A stretch of 64,000 nt of DNA from an uncultured Flavobacterium sp. (GTDB taxonomy: Bacteria; Bacteroidota; Bacteroidia; Flavobacteriales; Flavobacteriaceae), in assembly GCF_963422545.1 (NCBI RefSeq), contig NZ_OY730244.1, positions 1 through 64,000 on the forward strand, written 5' to 3'. This document shows, one piece after another, positions 52,565 to 61,718 of the stretch. The position numbers and the translations under genes are program-made. The first letter of the stretch is position 1; each line of letters opens with the position of its first letter. The notes under the pieces were generated by a model. The model had not been told where the DNA came from. It saw only the letters and a list, made by a program, of their open reading frames with translations, and ran no database searches.

Positions 52565-54787
52565 ATGCTTGATCGTATCTCGAAATTTACCAACAGTACT
52601 TCTTTTTTAAACGCCTCAAAAGTAACTATTGCTTCTGTTGTTCCTGTCCTGATTTTAAATTTCTTAGGGCACTTTGAAATTGGTTTTACAATTGCTTTAG
52701 GTGCCTTTTATACGTACCCAAGTGATATCCCAAGTTCATTAAGTCATAAGATTAAAGGACTTATTGTTGCTTCATTTATTGTTTCCGGTGTCAATTTACT
52801 AGTAAATCTTGCTTATCCATATCCCTTAATATTTTATCCTTTTCTGGGGTTTCTTCTTTTTTTATGTTCCATGATTTCTGTTTATGGGCAACGTGCTACT
52901 TTGGTTTCATTCTCGGCTTTATTATCGATTTCATTATCATTTGGACATTTGCATGAAGGATGGGAAGCTTTTCAGTATTCTGGTTTTATCTTTATTGGTG
53001 GTATTTTATATTTGATTGTATCTCTTGTTTTTCATTTTATACAACCTTATAAGTATGTAGAACTGGAAATTGCTGAAGGAATAAAACTAACAGCAAAATA
53101 TTTAAAATTAAGAGGTGATTTATGGAGCCCCGAAGCTAATCGACAAGCCATAATTGAAAAACAATTGGCCGTTCAGGTTGATTTAAATCTGATTCATGAA
53201 GATTTAAGAAAAATGCTTATTGGTAATCAAAATGCGTCCGGAACTACGAGTCAAAACCGTAAAATGCTGCTTGTTTTTATCACATTAGTCGAAATTCAGG
53301 AGTTGGCACTTTATACTTCCTTTGATCACAGTAAGCTTCACGAAAAATTTGCTAAACATCCAGAGGTTCTCAGAACATATCAAAATGTGGCTTATAAACT
53401 AGCTTCTACTTTGAAGAAGCTTTCTAAAAATGTGCATCATATTAGCGTTTATGTAGACAAAAATAATTTAAAAAACGAACTCGACGCTCTTGAATTTGCC
53501 ATCTTTGATTACGAAAAAACATTAGGCAAAGACGAAGCTGCCGAAGGTGTTTTGATGTTGACCAATATGCTGAAATATGCTAAAAACCAAGTTGGAAAAA
53601 TCAAAATTATCCAACGTGCTTTTTCGCTTGCCATGCAATCTTATAAACTAAAAGACAAGGACAAAGAGCTCGAAAAATTCTTAACGCCACAATATTATCC
53701 ATTACGTACATTAACCGAAAATATAAGTCTTTCGTCTTCCATTTTCAGACATTCCTTACGCTTGACGATCACCATTTTGATTGGCTTTATTATTGGTCAA
53801 CTTTTACCTTTTCAAAATGTGTATTGGATTTTATTGACCATCGTTGTAATTATGAGACCCGGTTATGGATTGACTAAAGAACGTTCGTACAACAGAATTT
53901 TTGGAACTATTCTGGGCGGATTGCTGGCTTTTGGAATTGTTTCATTCATTCAAAACCATGTTGCTCTTAGTATATTATCTATCGTTTGTATGCTTCTTGG
54001 TATTTCGTTCACTCAGATCAATTATAAAATAAGCGCAACTTTTGTAACGATGTACGTTGTTTTTATATACGGAATTTTAACGCCGAATGTTGTTGAAGTG
54101 ATTCAGTTTAGAGTTTTAGACACATTAGCCGGAGCAATTTTGGCCTTTATTGCTAATCAGTTTTTATGGCCGGCCTGGGAATTTATAAATACACCTATTC
54201 ATATTGAAAATACGATTCGCGCCAACAGAAATTACCTTAAAGAAATTGCTGATTTTTATAATAAAAAAGGAGAAATTCCAACTTCGTACCGATTAGCCCG
54301 AAAAAACGCTTTTGTTGAAATTGGTAACTTAATGACTTCTTTTCAGCGTATGATGCAGGAACCAAAATCGAAGCAAAAAACACTACCGTTAGTCAATAAA
54401 CTAGTCGTATTAAATCATTCGATATTATCTGCTTTAGCATCACTATCAACTTATATACAGTCACACCAAACCACATCAGCCTCAGAATCCTTTAATTACA
54501 TCATTAAAACCATTTTGGCAAATTTAGATCATTCTATTTCTATTTTAAGAAATGAAGCCATTATAACTGATACTTTTTTTGATAAGGAAGATGTTACCTT
54601 GCAATTTGAAGAGCTAAAACGAGTTAATTTTAAACGTTTGGCTGCAGATGACGAACTCGACAAAGAAACACGTCAAGCAAAGATGCAGGAAGCACAAATG
54701 GTCATCGAGCAATTGATCTGGATGAGCAATCTGGCCGAAAAGATTCTAAAAATTACAAAAGAGATAAAAGCAACAAATCCAGATTAA
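52565..54787 (+). CDS. FUSC-family membrane protein (YccS-like)
   Basis: 740 residues from the ATG at 52565, because the promoter at 52540 excludes the longer 776-residue form. Two blocks of about five membrane helices each, with VTIASVVPVLILNFLGHFEI near the N-terminus and LRLTITILIGFIIGQLLPFQ after residue 420, flank a soluble helical region, the FUSC/YccS layout. The second block includes WILLTIVVIMRPGYGLTKER, the FUSC signature (keyed by MRPGYGLT). The family is tied to aromatic acid or toxic compound efflux, but no partner efflux genes are near. Confidence 0.87.
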   Translation: MLDRISKFTNSTSFLNASKVTIASVVPVLILNFLGHFEIGFTIALGAFYTYPSDIPSSLSHKIKGLIVASFIVSGVNLLVNLAYPYPLIFYPFLGFLLFLCSMISVYGQRATLVSFSALLSISLSFGHLHEGWEAFQYSGFIFIGGILYLIVSLVFHFIQPYKYVELEIAEGIKLTAKYLKLRGDLWSPEANRQAIIEKQLAVQVDLNLIHEDLRKMLIGNQNASGTTSQNRKMLLVFITLVEIQELALYTSFDHSKLHEKFAKHPEVLRTYQNVAYKLASTLKKLSKNVHHISVYVDKNNLKNELDALEFAIFDYEKTLGKDEAAEGVLMLTNMLKYAKNQVGKIKIIQRAFSLAMQSYKLKDKDKELEKFLTPQYYPLRTLTENISLSSSIFRHSLRLTITILIGFIIGQLLPFQNVYWILLTIVVIMRPGYGLTKERSYNRIFGTILGGLLAFGIVSFIQNHVALSILSIVCMLLGISFTQINYKISATFVTMYVVFIYGILTPNVVEVIQFRVLDTLAGAILAFIANQFLWPAWEFINTPIHIENTIRANRNYLKEIADFYNKKGEIPTSYRLARKNAFVEIGNLMTSFQRMMQEPKSKQKTLPLVNKLVVLNHSILSALASLSTYIQSHQTTSASESFNYIIKTILANLDHSISILRNEAIITDTFFDKEDVTLQFEELKRVNFKRLAADDELDKETRQAKMQEAQMVIEQLIWMSNLAEKILKITKEIKATNPD

Positions 54788-54804
54788 TCCTTTTAGATTT
54801 TCTA

Positions 54805-55377
54805 CTAAAAAATATTTTGCTTTATGAAATCTGTTGTTACAACAGTGGCAAACTCTCCATTTAAACTAGCAAGTGCTGTTTCGTGAATGAGTTCAGCTGA
54901 ATAATTTTGCCCGTCAAAACCTTTTTTATTAAAAGTTGCTGTAGCGTCTGAAACAACAAAAGTTTCATATCCAAAGTTACCGGCCATTCGTGTTGTAGTC
55001 GAAACACAATGATCTGTTGTTAAACCAACAATTACAAGTGTTTTAATATTTGCATTATCTAATTGCACTTTCAAATCAGTACCAATAAATGCACTATTTA
55101 CATGTTTCTTAATTACTACTTCACTATCAAATGGCTTAACCAGATCTTTAAATTCATTCCCAGGATTATTTTCATTAAGCAAAGAATTTGGATTCGATGA
55201 ACAATGTTTAATATGAAAAACGGGAAGATCATTTTCTCTCCAAAGTTTCAAAATATCACCAGCGTTTTCTTCCGCCTTTAAATTATTCCTTTGTCCGCCC
55301 CAATACTGAATATCATCAAATCCTTTTTGAATATCTATTAAGATTAAAGCTGGTTTGTCTGTTTTAGAAATTGCCAT
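54805..55377 (-). CDS. Isochorismatase-like cysteine hydrolase
   Basis: 190 residues. An alpha/beta cysteine hydrolase with catalytic triad residues in ALILIDIQKGFDD (Asp), VVIKKHVNSAF (Lys) and VGLTTDHCVSTTTRMAGN (Cys). Related enzymes hydrolyse isochorismate, nicotinamide or other amides; substrate is not deducible. No signal peptide. It is downstream of mqo in the same direction, separated by a hairpin at 55401. Confidence 0.88.
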   Translation of the reverse strand: MAISKTDKPALILIDIQKGFDDIQYWGGQRNNLKAEENAGDILKLWRENDLPVFHIKHCSSNPNSLLNENNPGNEFKDLVKPFDSEVVIKKHVNSAFIGTDLKVQLDNANIKTLVIVGLTTDHCVSTTTRMAGNFGYETFVVSDATATFNKKGFDGQNYSAELIHETALASLNGEFATVVTTDFIKQNIF

Positions 55378-55400
55378 ATTATTTTTGATTTTAAATAAAC

Positions 55401-55432
55401 AGAGCTTAGTTTAAATTAATTAACTAAGCTCT
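55401..55432 (-). terminator. Hairpin after mqo
   Basis: AGAGCTTAGTT (55401-55411) is exactly complementary to AACTAAGCTCT (55422-55432), loop of 10. On the minus strand only a weak T-rich tail follows; the plus strand has a longer one. Confidence 0.6.
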
Positions 55433-55473
55433 CATCTTTTTTTTATTCACTTTAAAAATTATATTCTAAATCT

Positions 55474-56970
55474 TTAATTATTCAATTTCAAAACTTCAGA
55501 AGTATGTTTTCTAAGTTCTGTTAAAAGTTCTGGTTTATCATTTAAAGTTTGTCCGTAAGAAGGAATCATATTTTTCATTTTTGCCTCCCATTCCGGTGTT
55601 TTAATTTGATCTGTAAAACATCTGCTAACCAAGTCAATCATAATGGCCACTGCGGTCGATGCACCAGGAGAAGCTCCTAACAACACTGCTAAAGTCCCGT
55701 CATGTGTATTGATAACTTCTGTACCAAATTCTAAAACTCCACCACCTTTTTCATCTTTTTTAATCACCTGAACACGTTGTCCGGCTTTTTCTAATTTCCA
55801 ATCTTTAGAACGTGCTGTTGGCAAATATTCGCGTAAAGCATTCATTCTGTCTTTTGGAGATTGACGTACTTGCTCGATCAAATATTTAGTTAGTGGAATA
55901 TTATGGTATCCCGCTGATAACATCGGAATTAAATTGTTTGCTTTTATAGATAATGGTAAATCCAGGTAAGAACCATTTTTTAAGAAACGTGTTGAGAATC
56001 CCGCAAATGGACCAAAAAGTAATGCTTTTTCTCCGTCAATTACACGGGTATCAATATGAGGAACAGACATTGGTGGCGCACCAACACTAGCTTTACCGTA
56101 AACTTTTGCCTGATGTTTAGCAATTACCTCAGGGTTTGTACATTTTAACCATTGTCCGCTTACAGGGAAACCTCCGTAACCATTTCCTTCCGGAACGTTT
56201 GCTTTTTCTAATAAAGGCAATGAACCTCCACCAGCACCAATGAAAACAAATTTGGTATACGCTTTTCGTTTTTGACCAGTTGCTAAATCAGTGATTTTTA
56301 TTCTCCAGCTTTTATCTTCACGTTGTTTTAATTTTGTTACTTCATGATTAAAGTATAAAGAAACACCGTCAAGTTTTTCTAAATAATTAAACATACTTCT
56401 GGTCAAAGCTCCAAAATTAACATCGGTACCAATTTCCATGTGAGTAGCCGCTAGTTTTTCAGTAGTTTCTCTGCCTTCCATTACAAGTGGCATCCATTCT
56501 TTCAGTTTTTCAAAGTCAGAACTAAATTCCATTTGAGAAAAAATAGGATTGCTTTGTAATGCTTCAAATCTTTTTTTAAGATATTCCACATTTTTTTCGC
56601 CCCAAACAAAACTCATGTGAGGAACACTTTTAATAAAATTATCCGGAGATGGTACTTTATTTTCCTGGACTAGATAAGACCAGAATTGACGAGAAATCTC
56701 AAAAGATTCTGCTATACTTATTGCTTTTTTTGGATCAATACTTCCGTCAGCCTTTTCTGGAGTGTAATTTAACTCACAAAAAGCTGAATGCCCCGTTCCT
56801 GCATTATTCCACGCATCAGAACTTTCGGCAGCGGCAATATCTAATCTTTCATAAATTTCAATCTTTATGTCAGGTTGTAATTCTTTTAAAATTACACCAA
56901 GAGTGGCACTCATAATTCCCGCTCCAATCAGTACTACTTCACTATTAGAACGTATTGTTTCATTAGGCAT
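55474..56970 (-). CDS. mqo: Malate:quinone oxidoreductase
   Basis: 498 residues from the ATG at 56970; the -7 element at 56992 excludes the upstream ATG at 56994. It oxidises malate to oxaloacetate and passes electrons to quinone at the membrane, replacing malate dehydrogenase in the TCA cycle. The FAD-binding N-terminus is VVLIGAGIMSATLGVILKEL; DAWNNAGTGHSAFCELNYTP is a strong Mqo signature, and LLGASPGASTAVAIMIDLV lies near the end. Peripheral membrane protein. Confidence 0.95.
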   Translation of the reverse strand: MPNETIRSNSEVVLIGAGIMSATLGVILKELQPDIKIEIYERLDIAAAESSDAWNNAGTGHSAFCELNYTPEKADGSIDPKKAISIAESFEISRQFWSYLVQENKVPSPDNFIKSVPHMSFVWGEKNVEYLKKRFEALQSNPIFSQMEFSSDFEKLKEWMPLVMEGRETTEKLAATHMEIGTDVNFGALTRSMFNYLEKLDGVSLYFNHEVTKLKQREDKSWRIKITDLATGQKRKAYTKFVFIGAGGGSLPLLEKANVPEGNGYGGFPVSGQWLKCTNPEVIAKHQAKVYGKASVGAPPMSVPHIDTRVIDGEKALLFGPFAGFSTRFLKNGSYLDLPLSIKANNLIPMLSAGYHNIPLTKYLIEQVRQSPKDRMNALREYLPTARSKDWKLEKAGQRVQVIKKDEKGGGVLEFGTEVINTHDGTLAVLLGASPGASTAVAIMIDLVSRCFTDQIKTPEWEAKMKNMIPSYGQTLNDKPELLTELRKHTSEVLKLNN

Positions 56971-56991
56971 AACAACTTTGTTTTTAAAGTG

Positions 56992-56999
56992 CAAAGGTA
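56992..56999 (-). promoter_or_regulatory. -7 promoter element TACCTTTG of mqo
   Basis: Exact TAnnTTTG match on the minus strand, 22 bp from the ATG at 56970. Confidence 0.6.
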
Positions 57000-57091
57000 C
57001 TTTTTATAATTGCAAAAAAAAACTAAAATTACATGATAAAAGTTATGTTTTTCTAAAAAATAAAAGGCTAGGGCTTTGAAAGTTAAAAAAC

Positions 57092-57508
57092 CTAAAATCG
57101 TTTTGAAGAAAGATAATCCTGAAGCATTATAGTAGCCGAAATTTCATCAATTAATCCTTTATTCTGACGTTGTTTTTTGCTCAGTCCGCTATCGATCATA
57201 GTTTGAAATGCCATTTTTGAAGTAAAGCGTTCGTCTACGCGAACCACTTTCATATCCGGAAAAATATTAGAAAAATGAGTTACAAAACCTTTAATGATTG
57301 AAGCACTTTCTGAAGGCTGCCCATTCATTTGTTTAGGTTCGCCAATTAAAACTGCTTCGACTTTTTCTTTGGCAAAATAATCTTTCAAAAAATCGATTAA
57401 AGTATTTGTTGGAATCGTAGTCAAACCAGAAGCTATGATTTGCATTTCGTCAGTAACGGCAATTCCGGTACGTTTTTGTCCGTAGTCTATGGAGAGAATT
57501 CTTGGCAT
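57092..57508 (-). CDS. ruvX: Putative Holliday junction resolvase RuvX/YqgF
   Basis: 138 residues, normal length. RNase H-like fold: ILSIDYGQKRTGIAVTDE near the start with the first acidic residue, VRVDERFTSKMA, and KGLIDEISATIMLQDYL near the end with further acidic residues. Members are implicated in pre-16S rRNA processing and possibly Holliday junction cleavage. In many relatives it is next to def; here the FUSC, hydrolase and mqo genes separate them. Confidence 0.92.
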   Translation of the reverse strand: MPRILSIDYGQKRTGIAVTDEMQIIASGLTTIPTNTLIDFLKDYFAKEKVEAVLIGEPKQMNGQPSESASIIKGFVTHFSNIFPDMKVVRVDERFTSKMAFQTMIDSGLSKKQRQNKGLIDEISATIMLQDYLSSKRF

Positions 57509-57534
57509 TTTTTGAATTTTTAAGCAAATTTACT

Positions 57535-57816
57535 CTAAAATAATTCTCTATGTTTTAAAACACCTATAATATAAACTATTTCTGATTCAGATTCAATTCT
57601 AATAATTATAGTATAACCTTTAAAAACATAATCTCTATACTTTTCCTCTTTAAAATAAATAGATTTTTTAAAGTGAAAAGGATTCACTAAATCTTTTTTA
57701 ATGTTTTTAAGCAGATCTTTTTTAAATTTTCTCGCAGCAATTGGTTTATCTTTAGCTATATACTTTATTTGCTCTTTAAGTTGCAACACAAAATCTTCAG
57801 TAAAACTAACTTTCAT
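57535..57816 (-). CDS. ParE/RelE-family toxin
   Basis: 93 residues. The RelE/ParE pattern is clear: an N-terminal VSFTEDFVLQLKEQIKYIAK, a central basic helix (KPIAARKFKKDLLKNIKKDL), and a strand-rich end with YRDYVFKGYTIIIRIE and VYIIGVLKHRE. It would block translation or gyrase, depending on the subfamily. Its start overlaps the end of the antitoxin gene by 11 bp, typical of type II modules. Whether active is unknown. Confidence 0.86.
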   Translation of the reverse strand: MKVSFTEDFVLQLKEQIKYIAKDKPIAARKFKKDLLKNIKKDLVNPFHFKKSIYFKEEKYRDYVFKGYTIIIRIESESEIVYIIGVLKHRELF

Positions 57817-58051
57817 ATTTAGAAATCGTTTTTTCTAAGATTTCATCCAGCTCTTCAAACGTGTATAATTTTGCTGTGCCATTATCTATTTTAGCCGCGG
57901 TAGCTTCAAATTTCCTTTTATTTTTGATAAAATTAGGATCAATATAATTATTTTCTTCAACTATTTTTAATTCATCTGAAGAAAATGAACTTAATAATTT
58001 CAAGATTTTTTCTTTAATCTCCGGTTGAAATTCTAATCTAATCGCTTCCAT
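57806..58051 (-). CDS. Antitoxin of the ParE/RelE-type pair
   Basis: 81 residues, small and acidic-to-neutral, starting MEAIRLEFQPEIKEKILKLL. No clear DNA-binding fold is recognised, but the size, order (antitoxin first) and 11-bp overlap with the toxin gene fit. The C-terminal part FEELDEILEKTISKYE could wrap the toxin. It is transcribed from the -7 element at 58071. Confidence 0.72.
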   Translation of the reverse strand: MEAIRLEFQPEIKEKILKLLSSFSSDELKIVEENNYIDPNFIKNKRKFEATAAKIDNGTAKLYTFEELDEILEKTISKYES

Positions 58052-58070
58052 AATACTTCCATTTATAATA

Positions 58071-58078
58071 CAAATATA
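58071..58078 (-). promoter_or_regulatory. -7 promoter element TATATTTG of the toxin-antitoxin pair
   Basis: Exact TAnnTTTG match on the minus strand, 20 bp before the antitoxin ATG. Confidence 0.55.
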
Positions 58079-58157
58079 AACCTTTTCAATCTAATCTTAT
58101 TTAGATTTAACTTTCTCATCAAAACTTAAATTCATTTAAAAAGTCTTTTTTTAATGA

Positions 58158-58901
58158 CTATTTTAATTTCCCAATTCTTAACAACAAAGGAAACGTAACT
58201 TTCTGATCATTATTTTGCCAAGAAGCCTTCAAATCATCGTAAATTAAATCAATTGGATTCTGATTGTTCTTTGTAATATAATGCTGAACGGACGACCACG
58301 TATTCAAATATCCAATCAATGCTTCGAAAGTCCAAACAAACTGATTCTCGAACTTTTTACTTGGAATTTCTTCGAATGGAAACGGAATCGTTTCGTAATT
58401 TTCATCCAAATATCTTCGTTCAGCATCCCAATAAGAACCAACAATATTGTAGTAAAAGTTATTCAAAATTTTATCTGAATCCGGATCTGTCGAAAACAAT
58501 CCGTAACCCATTACGGCAAAAATTCCGTCCGGTTTTAATACTCTGTAAATTTCTTTATAAAATACATCAAAATCAAACCAATGTATTGCTTGTGCGACAA
58601 CAATTAAATCAAAAATCTTATCTTCAAAAGCAGTTTTTTCGGCAGCTTCTTTACTATAAATAACATTCTTGACCTGAATTGCATTATCAAGTTGTTTCTG
58701 ACTTATATCTGTTGCATAAACTTTTTGAAAATAAGGCGAAAGCTTATGCGCTACCTGACCATTTCCTGTAGCAACATCGAGTGCAATTGATTTGTTAGAA
58801 ACAAAAGAAATCACATACTCAATCATTTCCCGCGGATATTGAGGACGAAATTTAGAATAATCAACTGCTTGCTTTGAAAAATTATCTTTCATAACTCTCA
58901 T
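58158..58901 (-). CDS. Class I SAM-dependent methyltransferase
   Basis: 247 residues, or 244 if translation begins at the ATG at 58892 (MKDNFSKQAVDYSKFRPQYP). SAM-binding motif I is SIALDVATGNGQVAHKLSPY; IFDLIVVAQAIHWFDFDVFY is motif IV and VLKPDGIFAVMGYG a later strand. The WFD motif is shared with ubiquinone/menaquinone-type and trans-aconitate methyltransferases. Substrate unknown. It stands alone between the toxin-antitoxin pair and the PAS gene. Confidence 0.87.
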   Translation of the reverse strand: MRVMKDNFSKQAVDYSKFRPQYPREMIEYVISFVSNKSIALDVATGNGQVAHKLSPYFQKVYATDISQKQLDNAIQVKNVIYSKEAAEKTAFEDKIFDLIVVAQAIHWFDFDVFYKEIYRVLKPDGIFAVMGYGLFSTDPDSDKILNNFYYNIVGSYWDAERRYLDENYETIPFPFEEIPSKKFENQFVWTFEALIGYLNTWSSVQHYITKNNQNPIDLIYDDLKASWQNNDQKVTFPLLLRIGKLK

Positions 58902-58988
58902 TTAATTCTATCATAAAACTTAGTTCCTATCAAAGATATCTATTTTATATAAATAACATTCTAAAGAAAATCCTCAATTCAAGACCTT

Positions 58989-59018
58989 AAAAAATCCGTT
59001 TTGAAAACTCAAAACGGA
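58989..59018 (-). terminator. Terminator of the PAS gene
   Basis: TCCGTTTTGA and TCAAAACGGA pair around AAAC, and on the minus strand a six-T run follows. Confidence 0.87.
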
Positions 59019-59056
59019 CTTTACCCAAATATTTGAAACTAAAAAAACAATTAAAT

Positions 59057-59689
59057 TTATTTATTAAATAACCTTCTGAAAAAACCTCTTTCTTCCTCCT
59101 CTTCCCCTTCTTCTTCTACTGCATATTGAGCAAATTTTGGCTGACCTTTTTCATGTTCATAAATCAGCTCTTTAATATATTCGACATAAGTTCTCTTTTT
59201 TTCTTCGAGAAATCCAATCAAATATTTTTCACTAAACTCAACTCCGCTTGCGGCTTCAATTTGCAGAAGCTTTTTATATAAAGGAATAATATGTTGTGTG
59301 ATTACTTCTTGCGGAACTGATTGTCTTCTTCCAAAATAATTCACAATTACACCGTTTTCATCTTTGGCAATTTCAAAATCAGTAATAACCCAATAGTATC
59401 TGCCTGATTTAGCTAAATTTTTTACAATCGCATGAAAGTTTTTGCCTGCTTTAAGATTTTCCCAAAGCACTTTAAAAATAACTTTTGGCATATCAGGATG
59501 GCGAATAATATTATGTGGCTGTCCCATTAATTCATAATCTTCATAACCTGAAACATCAACAAATGTCTCGTTTGCATATTCAATTATGCCAAACGCATTT
59601 GTTTTACTCATAATTACCTGAGTTTTGTCCCAAGAGACTTCTTTATCAATAACTGTAATTTGGTTTTGCAGTTGATTTTCTTGATTCAT
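59057..59689 (-). CDS. PAS-domain protein, Aer-like sensor without output domain
   Basis: 210 residues. Residues about 20-130 are a PAS domain of the Aer type: GIIEYANETFVDVSGYEDYE, then NIIRHPDMPKVIFKVLWENL and GRYYWVITDF. Aer uses a PAS domain to bind FAD and sense redox state. Here there is no transmembrane segment, methyl-accepting or kinase domain; instead a helical region and an acidic tail EEEGEEEEERGFFRRL follow. It could be a diffusible redox or ligand sensor acting through a partner. Gliding Flavobacteria lack flagella, so a role in flagellar aerotaxis is unlikely. Confidence 0.78.
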   Translation of the reverse strand: MNQENQLQNQITVIDKEVSWDKTQVIMSKTNAFGIIEYANETFVDVSGYEDYELMGQPHNIIRHPDMPKVIFKVLWENLKAGKNFHAIVKNLAKSGRYYWVITDFEIAKDENGVIVNYFGRRQSVPQEVITQHIIPLYKKLLQIEAASGVEFSEKYLIGFLEEKKRTYVEYIKELIYEHEKGQPKFAQYAVEEEGEEEEERGFFRRLFNK

Positions 59690-59763
59690 TTTTTACTGAT
59701 TAAATGATTTGTTTTGGAATGGTATTTATGATTCTGCATCTAAGTTGTTCCGGAATCATGCCG

Positions 59764-59771
59764 CAAAATTA
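59764..59771 (-). promoter_or_regulatory. -7 promoter element TAATTTTG of the PAS gene
   Basis: Exact TAnnTTTG match on the minus strand, 75 bp from the ATG, implying a leader of about 68 nt. Confidence 0.5.
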
Positions 59772-59954
59772 AAGAGAAGAAAAAATTCAGAATCTGATTT
59801 TTGTCATATTATGATATTAAAAAAACTTTTAGAATAGCTTTTTCTAGTGTTTTATAATTAAAAGCACGATTTTTTATTTATCAAATTAAAAACAAAATGT
59901 TATATATGTAACATTTTACGAAGGTTTTACTTTTTTGCTTTTGTCCAAATAAGT

Positions 59955-59962
59955 TATCTTTG
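59955..59962 (+). promoter_or_regulatory. -7 promoter element TATCTTTG of dapD
   Basis: Exact TAnnTTTG match 17 bp before the dapD ATG. Confidence 0.6.
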
Positions 59963-59978
59963 CCAAAAATTAAATCTT

Positions 59979-60794
59979 ATGAATTCTTTACAGACTATAA
60001 TTGAACAAGCTTGGGAAAACAGAGCTTTATTACAAGAAACTACTACAACTGATGCTATTAGAGAAGTTATAGAATTGGTTGATGCAGGAAAATTACGTTG
60101 TGCTGAACCAGCTGGAGACAAATGGCAAGTAAACGAATGGGTTAAGAAAGCCGTTGTAATGTATTTCCCAATTCAAAAAATGGAAACATGGGAATCTGGT
60201 ATTTTCGAATATCACGACAAAATGTTGCTAAAAAGAGGTTATGCTGAAAAAGGAATTCGTGTAGTACCAAATGCTGTTGCGCGTTATGGAGCTTATATTT
60301 CGAGCGGTGTTATTTTAATGCCAAGTTATGTAAATATTGGTGCTTATGTAGACGAAGGAACTATGGTTGATACTTGGGCAACTGTTGGTAGTTGTGCTCA
60401 AATTGGTAAAAATGTTCACTTAAGCGGTGGTGTTGGAATTGGTGGGGTTTTAGAACCATTACAAGCTGCTCCGGTAATTATTGAAGATGGTGCTTTTATT
60501 GGTTCTCGTTGTATTGTTGTAGAAGGCGTTCACGTAGGCAAAGAAGCTGTTCTTGGTGCTAACGTTTGTTTGACTGCTTCAACAAAAATTATTGATGTTA
60601 CTGGTGATGAGCCTGTTGAAATGAAAGGTTTTGTTCCTGCACGTTCAGTTGTAATTCCTGGAAGTTACACTAAAAAGTTCGCTGCTGGCGAATTTCAGGT
60701 TCCATGTGCCTTGATTATTGGTACGCGTAAACCATCTACAGATTTGAAAACTTCATTAAATAATGCACTTCGCGAATATGATGTTGCTGTGTAA
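59979..60794 (+). CDS. dapD: Tetrahydrodipicolinate N-succinyltransferase
   Basis: 271 residues, normal length. It transfers succinyl from succinyl-CoA to tetrahydrodipicolinate in lysine/diaminopimelate synthesis. The left-handed beta helix is seen in YVDEGTMVDTWATVGSCAQI and HLSGGVGIGGVLEPLQAAPV, the DapD signatures (a conserved Gly-rich loop), and the N-terminal helical domain holds WQVNEWVKKAVVMYF. The aspartate kinase step feeding this pathway is encoded by thrA in this window. It has a strong terminator at 60821. Confidence 0.96.
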   Translation: MNSLQTIIEQAWENRALLQETTTTDAIREVIELVDAGKLRCAEPAGDKWQVNEWVKKAVVMYFPIQKMETWESGIFEYHDKMLLKRGYAEKGIRVVPNAVARYGAYISSGVILMPSYVNIGAYVDEGTMVDTWATVGSCAQIGKNVHLSGGVGIGGVLEPLQAAPVIIEDGAFIGSRCIVVEGVHVGKEAVLGANVCLTASTKIIDVTGDEPVEMKGFVPARSVVIPGSYTKKFAAGEFQVPCALIIGTRKPSTDLKTSLNNALREYDVAV

Positions 60795-60820
60795 TGTGAT
60801 GTAATTTTACATTAATAAAT

Positions 60821-60870
60821 AAAAAGATCATTCTTCCTTGTATTATTACGAGAAAGAATGATTTTTTTTT
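60821..60870 (+). terminator. Terminator of dapD
   Basis: ATCATTCTT (60827-60835) pairs with AAGAATGAT (60854-60862), loop of 18, followed by T8 or more. Confidence 0.85.
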
Positions 60871-60968
60871 TGCAAAATCACAAAAAAAAATTATATCATT
60901 GCATCGCTTTTTATAAGCAAAACTTATTCCTACTAAAAAAAGAGAAAATAAGAATCTAAATACTTGTC

Positions 60969-61718
60969 ATGCTTATAGAAAGTAAAAAATTATCTGTAAT
61001 TATATTAACTTATAATGAAGAATTCTACATTGCCGATGCGATTAAGTCTGTTGCATTTGCTGATGAAATAATTGTTTTAGATTCATATAGTACTGATTCG
61101 ACTGCTAAGATTGTTTCAGATCTGGGAGCTAAACTTATGTTTAGAAAATTTGACAACTATAGTAATCAAAGAAACCATACCATTGAATCTGCAACTGGAG
61201 AATGGATTCTTTTTTTGGATGCCGACGAAAGAGTTTCGACAGAACTACAAGAGGAAATTCTAAAAACTATTAATTTAAACAAATGCGATGCATATAGAAT
61301 TTGGTTTCCGCACTTTTTTATGGATCGTTTCTTATTTCATTATACTGATAAAGTAACCCGTTTAATAAAAAATGATAATATTCGTTTTGAAAATGAAGTC
61401 CATGAAAGATTAGTTCTAAAATCGAAACCTCCCGTATTAAAAAATTACATGATACATTATACTTATAAAGGTTTATTTCATTTTATAAGTAAAAAAGACC
61501 AATATGCATGGTTTCAGGCAAAAATGTCTGTAAAAAAAGGGAAAAAGACAACCCTACTTTTACTGTTCTTTAAACCATTTTACCGTTTTTTCCATACTTA
61601 TTTTATAAAAAGAGTTTTTCTTGATGGAGTTCCGGGACTAGCAGCGGCATCAATCGATGCTTATGGCGTTTTTTCACGATATGCTAAAATGGTATTGCTC
61701 GAAAAAAATTTAGAATAA
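60969..61718 (+). CDS. Family 2 glycosyltransferase (WaaE/KdtX-like)
   Basis: 249 residues. GT-A fold with LSVIILTYNEEFYIADAIKS, DEIIVLDSYSTDSTAKIVSD and the DxD-type metal site in WILFLDADERVSTE. RFDNYSNQRNHTIE is typical of the WaaE/KdtX lipopolysaccharide-core group. It would add a sugar to a lipid- or core-linked acceptor on the cytoplasmic face. It is convergent with and overlaps the deacetylase gene by 9 bp. The neighbouring genes are also glycan enzymes. Confidence 0.88.
   Translation: MLIESKKLSVIILTYNEEFYIADAIKSVAFADEIIVLDSYSTDSTAKIVSDLGAKLMFRKFDNYSNQRNHTIESATGEWILFLDADERVSTELQEEILKTINLNKCDAYRIWFPHFFMDRFLFHYTDKVTRLIKNDNIRFENEVHERLVLKSKPPVLKNYMIHYTYKGLFHFISKKDQYAWFQAKMSVKKGKKTTLLLLFFKPFYRFFHTYFIKRVFLDGVPGLAAASIDAYGVFSRYAKMVLLEKNLE

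Noticed and set aside
57535..58051. Plasmid or prophage origin for the toxin-antitoxin pair
   Set aside because: No integrase, phage gene or boundary repeat is near; the pair sits among housekeeping genes.
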